From NCBI RefSeq assembly GCF_007570825.1, contig NZ_SUNB01000001.1, forward strand, positions 2,046,001 to 2,110,000: 64,000 nucleotides of DNA. The letters run 5' to 3'. A model generated the notes under the pieces. It did no database searches and had not been told where the DNA came from. It was given only the letters and a program-made list of their open reading frames with translations. The position numbers were made by a program, and so were the translations under genes. Source of the DNA: Pleionea sediminis (GTDB lineage: Bacteria; Pseudomonadota; Gammaproteobacteria; Enterobacterales; Kangiellaceae). This document shows, piece after piece, positions 52,663 to 62,409 of the stretch; position 1 is the first letter of the stretch; each line of letters starts with the position of its first letter.

Positions 52663-53442
52663 TTAGTTATGAGTTGGATCGAATAGCTCATTTAAATAAA
52701 CAGCAATTCGCACCCCGCCTTGCTTTAAGCGCAATTTTAACGTTGGTAAGTGTTGATATTGATAATCCCAAGTTAGATTATCTTCTTTCGGATAAATGGT
52801 ATCGCGAATTTTTGTGCTTTCAGCGATCCAATCTTCAGGGTTGGTTGTTGTCCATTGCAAGATTGTATCGGGCGTAATTGTTCTATTTAAGAAATTGGTC
52901 CATTCGGTGTATGACAATTTCTGTTGATCAATCAGTCCACTATCCCAAACCCGATGTAAGTTAGAGTCTTGCCAAAAAAATCGGAGTTTGACATCGTTGC
53001 CGCCTCGGTCATCGCCGTTGCCAGCATGTAATGGCTGGTGTAAGTCGCCAATAATATGAACAATAAACTTAAGTGCAACTGCTTTATCGGCTTTGCTGGC
53101 TTTCTTATCTTTAAGTACTTTAGAATATTTTTTTAAAGCTTCTACAGCATCACTTTTTTTGGGAGCTCCAACTTGTGCGTAAGTTTTTCCTTTTGGAACC
53201 GTAACGTAATGGTAAGGATTGGCTGTTTTTCTCCAAAACTCAGAAGGATTTGATTTCATTTCGTCAACATAAGTTGAGGCTTCAGCTAAAGTTTCATTTC
53301 CGATGATCGACTCAATACTTTGTCGTGTTGTTTCGGTAAGGTATTTTTCTGCAATAGCACCGGTGATTCGGTGCCCAGTTTTCCCAAAAGACATTGCGCT
53401 GCATGAAACAACGGCAGCTAATGTGTAAATAAAATATTTCAT
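52663..53442 (-). CDS. Secreted S1/P1-type nuclease
   Basis: A 259-residue secreted zinc-dependent nuclease. After a signal peptide (about 1-18) come FGKTGHRITGAIAEKYL, TYVDEMKS, PYHYVTVPKG, FIVHIIGDLHQPLHAGNGDD and NLHRVWDSGLI, carrying the histidines and aspartates that bind three zinc ions in S1/P1 nucleases. The usual mature N-terminal tryptophan is replaced by phenylalanine if cleavage precedes FGKTGH. It cleaves single-stranded DNA or RNA to 5'-nucleotides. It overlaps the phosphatase gene by four bases (ATGA). Confidence 0.92.
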   Translation of the reverse strand: MKYFIYTLAAVVSCSAMSFGKTGHRITGAIAEKYLTETTRQSIESIIGNETLAEASTYVDEMKSNPSEFWRKTANPYHYVTVPKGKTYAQVGAPKKSDAVEALKKYSKVLKDKKASKADKAVALKFIVHIIGDLHQPLHAGNGDDRGGNDVKLRFFWQDSNLHRVWDSGLIDQQKLSYTEWTNFLNRTITPDTILQWTTTNPEDWIAESTKIRDTIYPKEDNLTWDYQYQHLPTLKLRLKQGGVRIAVYLNELFDPTHN

Positions 53443-54476
53443 AGCTTTTTATTCTCCAAATTCATTACGAATTGATTAAATAACTTTCCATCGTCGCTGT
53501 AGAGCGAAGCTTGAAGCTCAATCGTCTTTTGGTCGACATTGTTCACTTCAATAAGTCCGTAGTTTTGTTTAATTAGTGCTTGCCCAAATCGATTTTTATT
53601 GGGTGCCGCTGGATATACTCTACCTGCTAATCCACTGCTGGTTACTTCGTACATTGTTTTTCCATTGTACTTGATTTGTGAAAGCTCACCACGATGAACA
53701 TCACCTGAAACAATTACTAAATTATTGTTAGAGTATTCGCTGAGCATGTCGAGCAGCTTTTTGCGCTCGTCAGGAAAATTAGCCCAAAGCTCCCAACCTG
53801 AGTATTCGGGAATGACCTGGATGCTCGAAACTAAAATTTTCACATCTGCTGCTTTTTGTAATTCTTTCTTTAACCATTGCCATTGCTGGTCGCCCAATAA
53901 TTGTCTGGTGTTATCACTGTTGGGTTGGTAAGGGCCTAATCGTAATTGTTTTCTTTGTTCAGGCGTTAAATAGCTGAGTGTTAAGTCGTCACGATCCCAG
54001 CGAGTGTCGATAAGAATAATTTGAATGTCGAGATCATTCTGCTTAAGCCATTTAGTGTGGTAAATACCTTGAGATTTGCTTTTTAGTTGCGAAATTTCGG
54101 GATAGTCGAAAAACTCAATAAAGGCTTGCTTGGCTTTGTGTTTTGCAGAGAAGTTTTTCCCGCCGTCATTAATGCCATAGTCGTGATCGTCCCAAGTGGC
54201 AATGATTGGGACCTGATTGCGGAATTGCTGAAAATGTTCTTTTTGTGCTAGTTCTTGGTAAGCATTTTTCATGTCTTGTTCATCAGTACTATCGATGTAG
54301 ACATTGTCGCCCATAAGAACAAACAAGTCGGGATTGTGTTGCATAATGGTGGCCCATATTGGTTGTACGCGATCTTGATAAGCGCATGAACCAAATCCTA
54401 TGGTGACCGAGTGATCGTTGGATAATAATTTGAGGCAACAAAAAGAAAGGATAAAAAGAGAACAATATTTAATCAT
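53439..54476 (-). CDS. PhoD-like alkaline phosphatase / phosphodiesterase
   Basis: A 345-residue secreted metallophosphoesterase (signal about 1-19). PhoD-family blocks are GFGSCAYQD, FVLMGDNVYID, IATWDDHDYGINDGG, LIDTRWDRD and VIVSGDVHRGELS, which supply the metal ligands. It is translationally coupled to the downstream S1/P1 nuclease gene. Together the two enzymes could break extracellular nucleic acids to nucleosides and phosphate, with the nucleoside transporter encoded at 55402 taking up the product. Confidence 0.9.
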   Translation of the reverse strand: MIKYCSLFILSFCCLKLLSNDHSVTIGFGSCAYQDRVQPIWATIMQHNPDLFVLMGDNVYIDSTDEQDMKNAYQELAQKEHFQQFRNQVPIIATWDDHDYGINDGGKNFSAKHKAKQAFIEFFDYPEISQLKSKSQGIYHTKWLKQNDLDIQIILIDTRWDRDDLTLSYLTPEQRKQLRLGPYQPNSDNTRQLLGDQQWQWLKKELQKAADVKILVSSIQVIPEYSGWELWANFPDERKKLLDMLSEYSNNNLVIVSGDVHRGELSQIKYNGKTMYEVTSSGLAGRVYPAAPNKNRFGQALIKQNYGLIEVNNVDQKTIELQASLYSDDGKLFNQFVMNLENKKL

Positions 54477-54761
54477 TTATTAAAAGCTTTTTATTTATTT
54501 CGACAAATTGACCGTTCAGGATATCTAATTTTGGAGTCAATATTGTGACAAGTCGGGCCAAGAAAGGGGGAATATTACCAACTATCTTCGAGCTCTGCGA
54601 TGTTGTTGTTTGGCTGAACCCGTAATTAAGTGGTTTATAGAGTCTTTCGATAAATGTGAATTGTTATTGAGCTCGGTTTCGTAATAGTCATAGATTGGTA
54701 AGGCATGGTATGATCTGCGCCGATTTTCGTGCGGTCAACTAGTTCTTTAAAGAATAAGATT

Positions 54762-55400
54762 ATGATTATTATTGCTGTGAATGGCGGATCTGCGTCTGGC
54801 AAAACAACGCTGGCAGATCATCTGGAGGAATGGTTCAACTCAAACTATGGTTTGGGTTTTTGTCGGGTTCTGTCGGAAGACCGTTATTATCATCCTCAGG
54901 ACCACCTCACAATTGAGGAGCGCGAGAAACTCAATTTTGATCACCCCGAGTCCTTTGAACATCAGTTATTGGCCGATCATTTAACACAGCTAAAAGCTGG
55001 CAACTCGATACACATTCCAGAATATTGCTATAAAACTCACACCCGTCTTAAATCACAAAATGCTCTCGATGAAATACCGGTTTTAATTGTTGAAGGTATT
55101 CATGTTTTAACCAATCCTTTATTACTCCCCAGTTTTGATCTCAAAGTTTTTGTAAAAACGCCTCTTGATGTTTGTTTGGCTCGACGAATTCAGCGCGATG
55201 TTAAAGAACGTGCGCGAACGGTTGATTCTGTGATTGAGCAATATATGGGAACCGTACGGCCCATGTATGAAGCTTTTATCAAAGCCAATAAGGATAAAGC
55301 TGACTTGGTGATTGATGGTCACCAATCAATGGAAAAGATGTTAGCTGACGTTTTGCAAAGTCAATTTTTTATTGAGTTAAGCGCCCACTGGAATTCTTAA
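54762..55400 (+). CDS. udk: Uridine kinase
   Basis: A 212-residue kinase that phosphorylates uridine and cytidine for pyrimidine salvage. The ATG at 54762 places the P-loop GGSASGKTT at residues about 8-16, as usual. Other marks are [23 protein letters not shown] and [13 protein letters not shown]. It is followed after one base by the nucleoside transporter gene, so uptake and phosphorylation are cotranscribed. Confidence 0.92.
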   Translation: MIIIAVNGGSASGKTTLADHLEEWFNSNYGLGFCRVLSEDRYYHPQDHLTIEEREKLNFDHPESFEHQLLADHLTQLKAGNSIHIPEYCYKTHTRLKSQNALDEIPVLIVEGIHVLTNPLLLPSFDLKVFVKTPLDVCLARRIQRDVKERARTVDSVIEQYMGTVRPMYEAFIKANKDKADLVIDGHQSMEKMLADVLQSQFFIELSAHWNS

Positions 55401-55401
55401 T

Positions 55402-56625
55402 ATGCTGTTAGATGTTATTCAAGCCCTGGTGGGGATTGGCGTGCTATTGCTTGTTGGATTTGTTTTTTCGAGTAATCGCAATAAGATTCAGTGGCGTACC
55501 GTCTTGGCGGCATTGGCGCTACAAGTTGCTTTAGCTGCACTGGTACTTTGGGTACCTTGGGGTAAATCAGTTCTGTTGTCGATGTCGAATGGCATTAATA
55601 ATATTCTTGAGTACAGTAAAGAAGGTATTGAGTTTATTTTTGGCGATTTAGGGAAAATGAAACTCGGATTCATTTTTGCCTTCCATGTTTTACCTATCAT
55701 TATCTTTTTCTCTTCACTGATTGCTGTTTTGTATTATCTGGGAATTATGTCTCATGTTATTCGAGTTGTTGGTGGATTTTTGCATTCAGTTTTGCGCACC
55801 AGCCGCGCTGAATCTATGTCGGCAACGGCTAATGTTTTTGTTGGACAAATTGAAGCGCCCTTAGTGATAAAGCCCTATCTGCCACAATTAACGCGCTCGG
55901 AACTCTTTACGATTATGGTGGGTGGACTAGCCAGTGTTTCTGGCTCAGTTTTGGCCGGTTTTGCCAGTATTGGTGTTGAAGTTAAGTATTTGATTGCGGC
56001 GAGTTTTATGGCTGCTCCTGCTGGATTATTGATGGCAAAGTTATTAATGCCAGAAATATCAAAACCGGCAGAGAATGTGGATGTTTCTTCCGAAGTTTCT
56101 GAGCATGAAAATGTTATTGATGCAGCGGCATCTGGTGCGATAAATGGGCTGAAACTCGCAGCAAATATTGGCGCTGTGTTGCTTGCATTTATTGGGTTAA
56201 TTGCTTTGTTGAATGGCCTTTTAGGTTGGCTTGGCAGTTTAGTGGGTATCGATGGTTTGTCATTACAAATGATTTTGAGCTATTTGTTTCAACCTATTGC
56301 CTGGCTTATTGGTATTCCATGGAGTGAAGCGTCGACTGCTGGAACCTTAATTGGTGAAAAAGTAGTGATTAATGAGTTTGTCGCCTTTCTTGATTTCGTG
56401 AATTACAAAGAATCGCTATCGGAAAAAACTCAAGTTATTCTGACGTTTGCTTTGTGCGGTTTTGCTAACTTTGGTTCGATAGCTGTTTTGCTGGGTGGCT
56501 TGGGCAGTTTGGTTGAGCATCGTCGCAGTGAAATTGCTCGTTATGGCTTAAAAGCTGTTTTTGCGGGAACTTTGGCGAACCTATTAAGTGCAGCAATTGC
56601 TGGTTTGTTTTTTACCATTGCTTAA
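55402..56625 (+). CDS. NupC-family concentrative nucleoside transporter
   Basis: A 407-residue inner-membrane cotransporter with about eight to ten helices. CNT-family marks are [21 protein letters not shown], the [14 protein letters not shown] block, and [15 protein letters not shown] with [15 protein letters not shown] near the end. It imports nucleosides with H+ or Na+. It lies directly after udk, matching a salvage operon. Confidence 0.95.
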   Translation: MLLDVIQALVGIGVLLLVGFVFSSNRNKIQWRTVLAALALQVALAALVLWVPWGKSVLLSMSNGINNILEYSKEGIEFIFGDLGKMKLGFIFAFHVLPIIIFFSSLIAVLYYLGIMSHVIRVVGGFLHSVLRTSRAESMSATANVFVGQIEAPLVIKPYLPQLTRSELFTIMVGGLASVSGSVLAGFASIGVEVKYLIAASFMAAPAGLLMAKLLMPEISKPAENVDVSSEVSEHENVIDAAASGAINGLKLAANIGAVLLAFIGLIALLNGLLGWLGSLVGIDGLSLQMILSYLFQPIAWLIGIPWSEASTAGTLIGEKVVINEFVAFLDFVNYKESLSEKTQVILTFALCGFANFGSIAVLLGGLGSLVEHRRSEIARYGLKAVFAGTLANLLSAAIAGLFFTIA

Positions 56626-56631
56626 TGATTA

Positions 56632-56661
56632 AGCCGGCGTTTTGTTTACCTAACGCCGGTT
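56632..56661. terminator. Hairpin between the transporter and rsuA genes
   Basis: CCGGCGTT (56634-56641) and AACGCCGG (56652-56659) are perfect complements, extendable by a G-T and an A-T pair, between convergent genes. There is no long T-run, but a stable GC-rich stem. Confidence 0.6.
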
Positions 56662-56685
56662 AACCAAAAAACTATATAGTAAACG

Positions 56686-57378
56686 CTATTGGATTGACTT
56701 AATTTCTTCAAGCGTAAGTGCTCGGTACTCTCCGGGAGCCAGATCGGGATCTAGATGAATGTCGCCAATTTTTTCTCGATGCAATGTTTCGACTTTGTTT
56801 TCAACCGCAGCAAACATGCGCTTCACCTGATGGTAACGTCCCTCGGTTATCGTTACGCGATAATGGTATTCATCAATGACTTCTATTTGCGCTGGACGAG
56901 TTCGTGTTTTATCATTTTTTAGCCATACGCCTTGTTCCAGTTTTTTAATCGTTTTTTCATCGAGTGGAGAAATGGTTTCGACTAAATATATTTTCTCACA
57001 CTCGTGTTTTGGAGAAATAACCTGATGTAGCCACTGGCCGTCGTCGGTTAATAAAACCAGACCTGTTGTGTCAATATCGAGCCGTCCAGCAATGCTTAAA
57101 TTTTCCCGTCGTGGTTCATCTATAAACTCCAAAACGGTCATGTGTTCCAGATCTTTATTTGCGCAGACAAAGCCAACGGGTTTGTTTAGCATAAAATATC
57201 GGAGTTCAAGCTGGTTTAAAGGTTCTCCTGCCAATAAAACTCGATCGGAATTAAGGATTTTTTGCTCGGGCTGTTTAACGATTTCGCCATTAACTTCGAC
57301 TTCTCCACGTTTTAACAGAATTTTTACCTGTTTTCTTGAGTAGTCGGTCGATTGACTGATAAATCGATCGAGTCGCAT
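56686..57378 (-). CDS. rsuA: 16S rRNA pseudouridine-516 synthase RsuA
   Basis: About 230 residues from ATG 57378 (MRLDRFISQ), which matches the E. coli RsuA start; ATG 57405 is possible. Longer upstream reading is rejected because it overlaps the divergent tcdA gene and is not family-like. An S4 RNA-binding domain (RKQVKILLKRGEVEVNGE) is followed by the synthase core: YFMLNKPVGFVC, AGRLDIDTTGLVLLTDDG with the catalytic aspartate in GRLD, and EGRYHQVKRMFAA. It modifies U516 of 16S rRNA during assembly. Confidence 0.93.
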   Translation of the reverse strand: MRLDRFISQSTDYSRKQVKILLKRGEVEVNGEIVKQPEQKILNSDRVLLAGEPLNQLELRYFMLNKPVGFVCANKDLEHMTVLEFIDEPRRENLSIAGRLDIDTTGLVLLTDDGQWLHQVISPKHECEKIYLVETISPLDEKTIKKLEQGVWLKNDKTRTRPAQIEVIDEYHYRVTITEGRYHQVKRMFAAVENKVETLHREKIGDIHLDPDLAPGEYRALTLEEIKSIQ

Positions 57379-57511
57379 AGGGAATTTAAAGTTATCGCTT
57401 TGCATCGAGGTTGTCTTTTGTAGTTGAAAACTGTATTTAAAGCCGCCAGGCATTATATAATTCATTAGAGCCAACGGGTCGGGTTTATTGTCCCATAAAA
57501 ACAGAGCAATT

Positions 57512-58297
57512 ATGAGTGATTTTGATTTTCGCTTTGGTGGATTGAAGCGATTGTACGGTAATAAAGCGGTCGATGGTTTTCGACAGGCGCATGTTTGTGT
57601 GATTGGTATTGGTGGAGTTGGCAGTTGGGTGGCCGAATCATTAGCGCGTTCAGCTATTGGCAAAATCACGTTAATTGATTTGGATGATATTTGTACTTCA
57701 AACATCAACCGCCAAATTCATGCGCTGGATCCTACCGTTGGCAAGATGAAAGTCTCTGTTATGAAAGAGCGCATCTTGCAAATTAATCCTGAGTGCGAAG
57801 TGATTTGTATTGAAGATTTTATTACTAAGGATAATTTAGAGCAGTATATTTTTACTGACATGGATTTTGTCGTAGATGCCATAGACAGTGTAAAAGCAAA
57901 GGCTGCGGTTATTGCTTTTTGTAAACGGAATAAAATACCGATAATTACTGTCGGTGGAGCCGGTGGCCAACAAGATCCGACTCAAGTGAAAGTTAGTGAT
58001 TTGAATCGCACCAAGCATGACCCTCTAGCAGCAAAGGTTCGCTCTGACTTACGTCGCTTTTATAATTTTTCTCGCAATCCGAAAAGGCGCTACTCGGTAG
58101 ATTGTGTTTATTCGGAAGAACAACAGGTCTATCCAAAACCTGATGGTACTGTTTGTCAATCGAAATCCTTTAACGAAGGTTCAACGCGACTGGATTGTGC
58201 CAGTGGATTTGGCGCAACAACTGTTGTAACTGCAACATTCGGGTTTGTCGCAACGGCAAGAGTTTTAGAAAAGTTGAAACGTAAGTTTGAAAATTAG
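57512..58297 (+). CDS. tcdA: tRNA threonylcarbamoyladenosine dehydratase TcdA
   Basis: A 261-residue E1-like enzyme that cyclises t6A37 in tRNA to ct6A using ATP. ATG 57512 gives the usual start MSDFDFRFGG. The nucleotide-binding motif is VIGIGGVGSWVAESLARS, with DLDDICTSNINRQIHA and FVVDAIDSVKAK following and the later VYSEEQQVYPKPDG block. It is divergent from rsuA. Length and order are typical. Confidence 0.95.
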   Translation: MSDFDFRFGGLKRLYGNKAVDGFRQAHVCVIGIGGVGSWVAESLARSAIGKITLIDLDDICTSNINRQIHALDPTVGKMKVSVMKERILQINPECEVICIEDFITKDNLEQYIFTDMDFVVDAIDSVKAKAAVIAFCKRNKIPIITVGGAGGQQDPTQVKVSDLNRTKHDPLAAKVRSDLRRFYNFSRNPKRRYSVDCVYSEEQQVYPKPDGTVCQSKSFNEGSTRLDCASGFGATTVVTATFGFVATARVLEKLKRKFEN

Positions 58298-58509
58298 CGC
58301 GCTCGTAGACTAGAAAAAAGATCTTTATTTAAGTCGCGTATGTAAGTGCTAAGTTCTTGTTCTGCGTCTTTTTGATTGTCGAACGGACCTTGCTGGGTGT
58401 TTTCTCTTGTCACGAAATACCAGCCGTCTTCGGTATGAATGAAACGTTCGCAGCGGAACCAGGTTTTCTTCAACTCGCCAGATCGTACCTTCATGGTAGT
58501 GCTCTCCAT
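58294..58509 (-). CDS. Small DUF6316-like protein, copy 1
   Basis: A 71-residue cytosolic protein: RSGELKKTWFRCERF, WYFVTRENTQQGPF, DAEQELSTYIRDL. It is clearly paralogous to the 69-residue protein encoded at 58651 on the same strand and fits my recollection of DUF6316-type small proteins of gammaproteobacteria. The alternative start at Met6 matches its paralogue less well. It overlaps the end of tcdA by four bases. Function unknown. Confidence 0.75.
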   Translation of the reverse strand: MESTTMKVRSGELKKTWFRCERFIHTEDGWYFVTRENTQQGPFDNQKDAEQELSTYIRDLNKDLFSSLRAR

Positions 58510-58650
58510 TTAATGAGCTTTAAGCACTATTTTACGCGAGTTTTATTAGCTCGTTATGGTATTTACGATTAAAAAAGAAATGGCTTAGTCGTTGCAGGAA
58601 CAACGACCAAGGGGATGATCAACCGTTTTGCAAAAATAACTTAGTAAAAT

Positions 58651-58860
58651 TTAAGCCGTTTGTTGTCGGTATATCGGATTGGTGATTTTACGAATGTATA
58701 GCATGAGTTCATTTTCAGCTTCGTTTTGTGATCGGAAAGGACCTTCCTGGGTGCACTCTCTGGTTAAAAAGAACCAGCCTTCAGCGGTATGAAAGTAACG
58801 ATCGCCTCTAAACCAAGTCTTTTTTATTTCACCGGACCGATTTAACATTTTTTTCTCCAA
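58651..58860 (-). CDS. Small DUF6316-like protein, copy 2
   Basis: A 69-residue cytosolic protein: RSGEIKKTWFRGDRYFH, WFFLTRECTQEGPF, AENELMLYIRKI. It aligns over its whole length with the protein encoded at 58294, without gaps in the core, so the pair arose by tandem duplication. Conserved aromatic residues around WFR, W(Y/F)F and GPF suggest a small binding fold. A GGAG-like site precedes the ATG. Function unknown. Confidence 0.75.
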   Translation of the reverse strand: MEKKMLNRSGEIKKTWFRGDRYFHTAEGWFFLTRECTQEGPFRSQNEAENELMLYIRKITNPIYRQQTA

Positions 58861-58971
58861 AATCTCGACGTGATATTTATAGTGTAGGTGAGATTTTGAA
58901 GTTCATTATGGTAAATGGTCGCAAAAGAACGGTATTCTTATAATGAGAAATAATTTGGTAAATCATTCGGA

Positions 58972-61050
58972 ATGAATTTTAAAGATTATGACATCGGTGA
59001 GTTAAAAGGCGTTGGTCCAGCCATGCGAGAAAAGCTGGCTCGATTGGGGCTTGAATCATGGCAAGATGTTTTATTTCATTTACCGCATCGCTACGAAGAT
59101 CGCACGCGCGTCGTTCGAATCGGAGACTTAGTGCCTGGAGAGTCGGGATTAGTCCTAGGTACTGTTGAGCACTGCGAAATTACCTTTGGCAAACGTCGAG
59201 CGTTAGTCTGTCGAATTAGCGATGGCAGCGGATTTCTGGATCTTAGGTTTTTCTATTTTTCTAAAGCGCAAAAAGATAAGTTAGCTCGAGGTCGACAAAT
59301 ACTTTGCTATGGAGATATCAGTAGTGGCCGAAGCTACCATTCGATGATTCACCCTGAAGTAAAGTATGTTAGTGCACACCAACCTGTTCCCGTTGATGAT
59401 CGGCTTACCCCTATTTATCCGGTAACGGAAGGTGTTAAACAATTTACACTACGAAAGTTAACCGACCAGGTTTTGGCAAAACTAAAGCGGGGACAACTAA
59501 AAGAGTTGTTGCCTGAATCGATCAAGAGCCAACATCAAATGGCTGATCTCGCTGATGCATTGTTTTTTGTTCATCGTCCACCACCGGGCGTCGATCTCAA
59601 TCAGATGTATTCGGGGCAGCATCCGGCTAAACAGAGGCTCGCTCTTGAAGAGTTATTTGCTTATAACCTGAGCATGCTTAAATTGCGTAGCAAGATTGTG
59701 CGTGAGCCGGCGCAACCATTAGAGCCTTCGGTCGATTTAACGCGCCAATTGTTAGAAACCTTGCCGTTCGAACTAACTGGAGCACAGCAAAAAGTAATTG
59801 GCGAGATTCAAGAAGATTTAAAAGAGCCGCACCCAATGTTGCGTCTGGTGCAAGGCGATGTGGGATCGGGAAAAACATTGGTGGCGGCGATGGCCGCTTT
59901 GCAAGCCATTGAGCAGGGCTATCAGGTAGCCTTGATGGCGCCAACAGAAATTTTGGCAGAACAACACTGGAATAACTTTTCGGGTTGGTTTGAAAAGCTG
60001 AATATTCAATGTGGCTTTCTAGTCAGTAAATTAAAAGCCGCTGAGAAACGCCAAATGTTAGAGCAAATTGCTTCCGGTGATGCACAAATGGTAATTGGAA
60101 CTCACGCACTTTTCCAAGACGGAGTGAATTTTCATAATTTGGTACTCGTGATTGTCGATGAACAACATCGTTTTGGTGTTCATCAAAGGATGGCATTAAA
60201 AGAAAAAAGTAAAAGCACCGGCTTTGCACCGCATCAGTTGATTATGACTGCAACACCCATTCCGAGAACTCTGGCTATGACGGCCTATGCAGATTTGGAT
60301 ACATCTATAATTGATGAGCTTCCTCCCGGTAGAAAGCCAGTGCAAACTGTCGTGTTACCCGACTCACGACGTGAACAAGTCGTTCAGCGAGTGGCCGATG
60401 TTTGTCGCACACAAGGCGTTCAAGCGTATTGGGTGTGCACGTTAATTGAAGAGTCAGAAGAATTACAGTGTCAGGCAGCGGAAGAATCCGCTCGTCAGTT
60501 GCAAGAGGCGATTCCTGACATCCGCGTTGGTCTGGTTCATGGCAAAATGAAACCCTTTGATAAGCAAGCGGTGATGGACGATTTTAAAGCCGGAAACATA
60601 GATTTGCTTGTTGCCACAACGGTTATTGAAGTTGGCGTTGATGTGCCTAATGCCAGTTTGATGGTGATCGAAAATCCAGAACGTTTAGGACTTGCTCAAT
60701 TGCATCAATTACGCGGTCGAGTTGGGCGGGGACATTTAGAGAGTCACTGTGTTTTATTATATCACCCACCTCTCTCACAAAATGGGCAAACGCGTTTAGA
60801 AACGATGCGTGCTACGAATGACGGATTTAAAATAGCTGAAAAAGATTTAGAGATTCGCGGTCCAGGAGAAGTACTGGGCACACGTCAAACCGGATTGATT
60901 CAATTCAAAATAGCGGATGTTATTCGCGACAGAATGTTACTGCCAGATATTTCCAAGGCTGCAAAGGTCTTGTATAAAGAGGATCCTGTTATGAGTGACG
61001 AGTTAATTGAGCGTTGGTTAGGCCGGCGAGAAGTTTATGGACAGGTTTAA
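58972..61050 (+). CDS. recG: ATP-dependent DNA helicase RecG
   Basis: A 692-residue branched-DNA helicase acting on stalled replication forks and Holliday junctions. An N-terminal wedge/OB region (about 1-270; PHRYEDRT, YFFSKAQ-like block) precedes the helicase: Walker A GDVGSGKT (295-302), the box VDEQHRFGVHQR (motif II), TATPIPRT, and the C-terminal LVATTVIEVGVDVPNA and QLRGRVGRG motifs. Length is typical. Confidence 0.98.
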   Translation: MNFKDYDIGELKGVGPAMREKLARLGLESWQDVLFHLPHRYEDRTRVVRIGDLVPGESGLVLGTVEHCEITFGKRRALVCRISDGSGFLDLRFFYFSKAQKDKLARGRQILCYGDISSGRSYHSMIHPEVKYVSAHQPVPVDDRLTPIYPVTEGVKQFTLRKLTDQVLAKLKRGQLKELLPESIKSQHQMADLADALFFVHRPPPGVDLNQMYSGQHPAKQRLALEELFAYNLSMLKLRSKIVREPAQPLEPSVDLTRQLLETLPFELTGAQQKVIGEIQEDLKEPHPMLRLVQGDVGSGKTLVAAMAALQAIEQGYQVALMAPTEILAEQHWNNFSGWFEKLNIQCGFLVSKLKAAEKRQMLEQIASGDAQMVIGTHALFQDGVNFHNLVLVIVDEQHRFGVHQRMALKEKSKSTGFAPHQLIMTATPIPRTLAMTAYADLDTSIIDELPPGRKPVQTVVLPDSRREQVVQRVADVCRTQGVQAYWVCTLIEESEELQCQAAEESARQLQEAIPDIRVGLVHGKMKPFDKQAVMDDFKAGNIDLLVATTVIEVGVDVPNASLMVIENPERLGLAQLHQLRGRVGRGHLESHCVLLYHPPLSQNGQTRLETMRATNDGFKIAEKDLEIRGPGEVLGTRQTGLIQFKIADVIRDRMLLPDISKAAKVLYKEDPVMSDELIERWLGRREVYGQV

Positions 61051-61149
61051 TCGTATTAAAGAGAAATTTTGATTTTCTGTTTGGATTGAGAATCAATGGA
61101 TAAAACTAAAGATAAGTAAAGCGTAAGTCGTACTAAACAAGACGTAATC

Positions 61150-62409
61150 ATGGAAACATCAATCAGTTCCCCATCATACACCCAACTACAGCTTCAAAAG
61201 TTAGTCACTGTTCGTTGGCTATACATTGCGGTTCAATTGTTCGCGATAATCATAGGATTTGTTTATTTTGAATACCGACCTTCATTGCTTGGTTTAATAC
61301 CACTCATAATTGTTGAGTGTATCTTTAATTTAATTACTCAAAAGTCCATTAATCGAACAACAAAAGCTTCCAGCTATTTTATTTGGCTTCAGCTCATTTT
61401 CGATTTAATCATAATCGCATTGCTACTCTATTTTACCGGAGGCGCAACCAATGCTTTTGTATCGCTATTGCTTTTGCCTGTAACGTTAGCGGCTTTATTG
61501 TGCTCGTTAAAAAGAGCTTGGGTAACCGCTCTTCTTGCGATTGTTCTTTATACTTTACTGATGTTTTATTATCAGCCATTAGTGATGAACTCTAGTCATC
61601 ATCACGTTGAAAATTCTCAACAAATGGAGCTGCATTTTTGGGGGATGTGGATCACTTTTTCTATTTCAACAGGAATTTTAGTTTACTTTGTTAATCTACT
61701 TAGTCGAAATTTAGCGTTTCAGTTTGAAAAAATAAATATAATGAAAGAGCAGCAGTTGCGAGACGAACATTTAATTGCGTTGGCTACTCAATCCGCTAGG
61801 GCTGTACACGATTTGTCGACTCCATTGAATACGATGCAACTAGCAACGGAAGAGTTAAGAGACAGTGCCGTCGATAGTGAGCTGCTTGACTGCATCGAAA
61901 ATCAACTGTTGTCATGTAAAAATACACTACAAAAGATTAGAAGTAACCATGCTGAACCAGCAGAGAAAAGAGTGAAAGTGACTAAGTTGAAAGAGCAACT
62001 TCAGCAGCAATGGTTGCTGCAGTATCCTGATTTTAATTTGGATGTTGTCGCAAAAGCTGTAGAAGGAAGATATATCTCAGGAGACTCTAGTTTGCTACCT
62101 GCATTGATTAATTTTATTCATAATGCTTCACGTGAATGCCAATCTTTCGATATTAGTTCATTGTCGGTCATAATTGAAGTTGTTGAAAATGAATTGAGAA
62201 TTCATTTTGAAAACCCAATGTCAAAAACTTCAGAAGATATTATTAGCCAACTAGGGATTGCTCCTTTAGAAAGTACTCAAGGATTAGGAATAGGATTTTT
62301 TCTGGCTAACAGTAGTATTGAGAGGTTAGGAGGCAAGGTGGTTTTGTTTAAGAAGGACAGTAAGGTTATTACTAATGTTAGCTTACCTTTGGTATTGAAC
62401 GATGCTTGA
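61150..62409 (+). CDS. RegB/PrrB-type redox sensor histidine kinase
   Basis: A 419-residue sensor kinase with six transmembrane helices (about 20-190) containing GGATNAF, a variant of the ubiquinone-binding GGxxNPF motif of RegB. The H-box is AVHDLSTPLNT with H220, matching the AHDLGTPL pattern of RegB kinases; the ATP-binding N-box is FIHNASREC, and the G-box is GLGIGFFLANS. It should respond to the quinone pool or aerobic status. It overlaps the next gene by 8 bp. Confidence 0.92.
   Translation: METSISSPSYTQLQLQKLVTVRWLYIAVQLFAIIIGFVYFEYRPSLLGLIPLIIVECIFNLITQKSINRTTKASSYFIWLQLIFDLIIIALLLYFTGGATNAFVSLLLLPVTLAALLCSLKRAWVTALLAIVLYTLLMFYYQPLVMNSSHHHVENSQQMELHFWGMWITFSISTGILVYFVNLLSRNLAFQFEKINIMKEQQLRDEHLIALATQSARAVHDLSTPLNTMQLATEELRDSAVDSELLDCIENQLLSCKNTLQKIRSNHAEPAEKRVKVTKLKEQLQQQWLLQYPDFNLDVVAKAVEGRYISGDSSLLPALINFIHNASRECQSFDISSLSVIIEVVENELRIHFENPMSKTSEDIISQLGIAPLESTQGLGIGFFLANSSIERLGGKVVLFKKDSKVITNVSLPLVLNDA

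Noticed and set aside
57379..57708. 110-residue N-terminal extension of RsuA
   Set aside because: It overlaps the divergent tcdA start, is not seen in the family, and the E. coli-like start MRLD lies at 57378.
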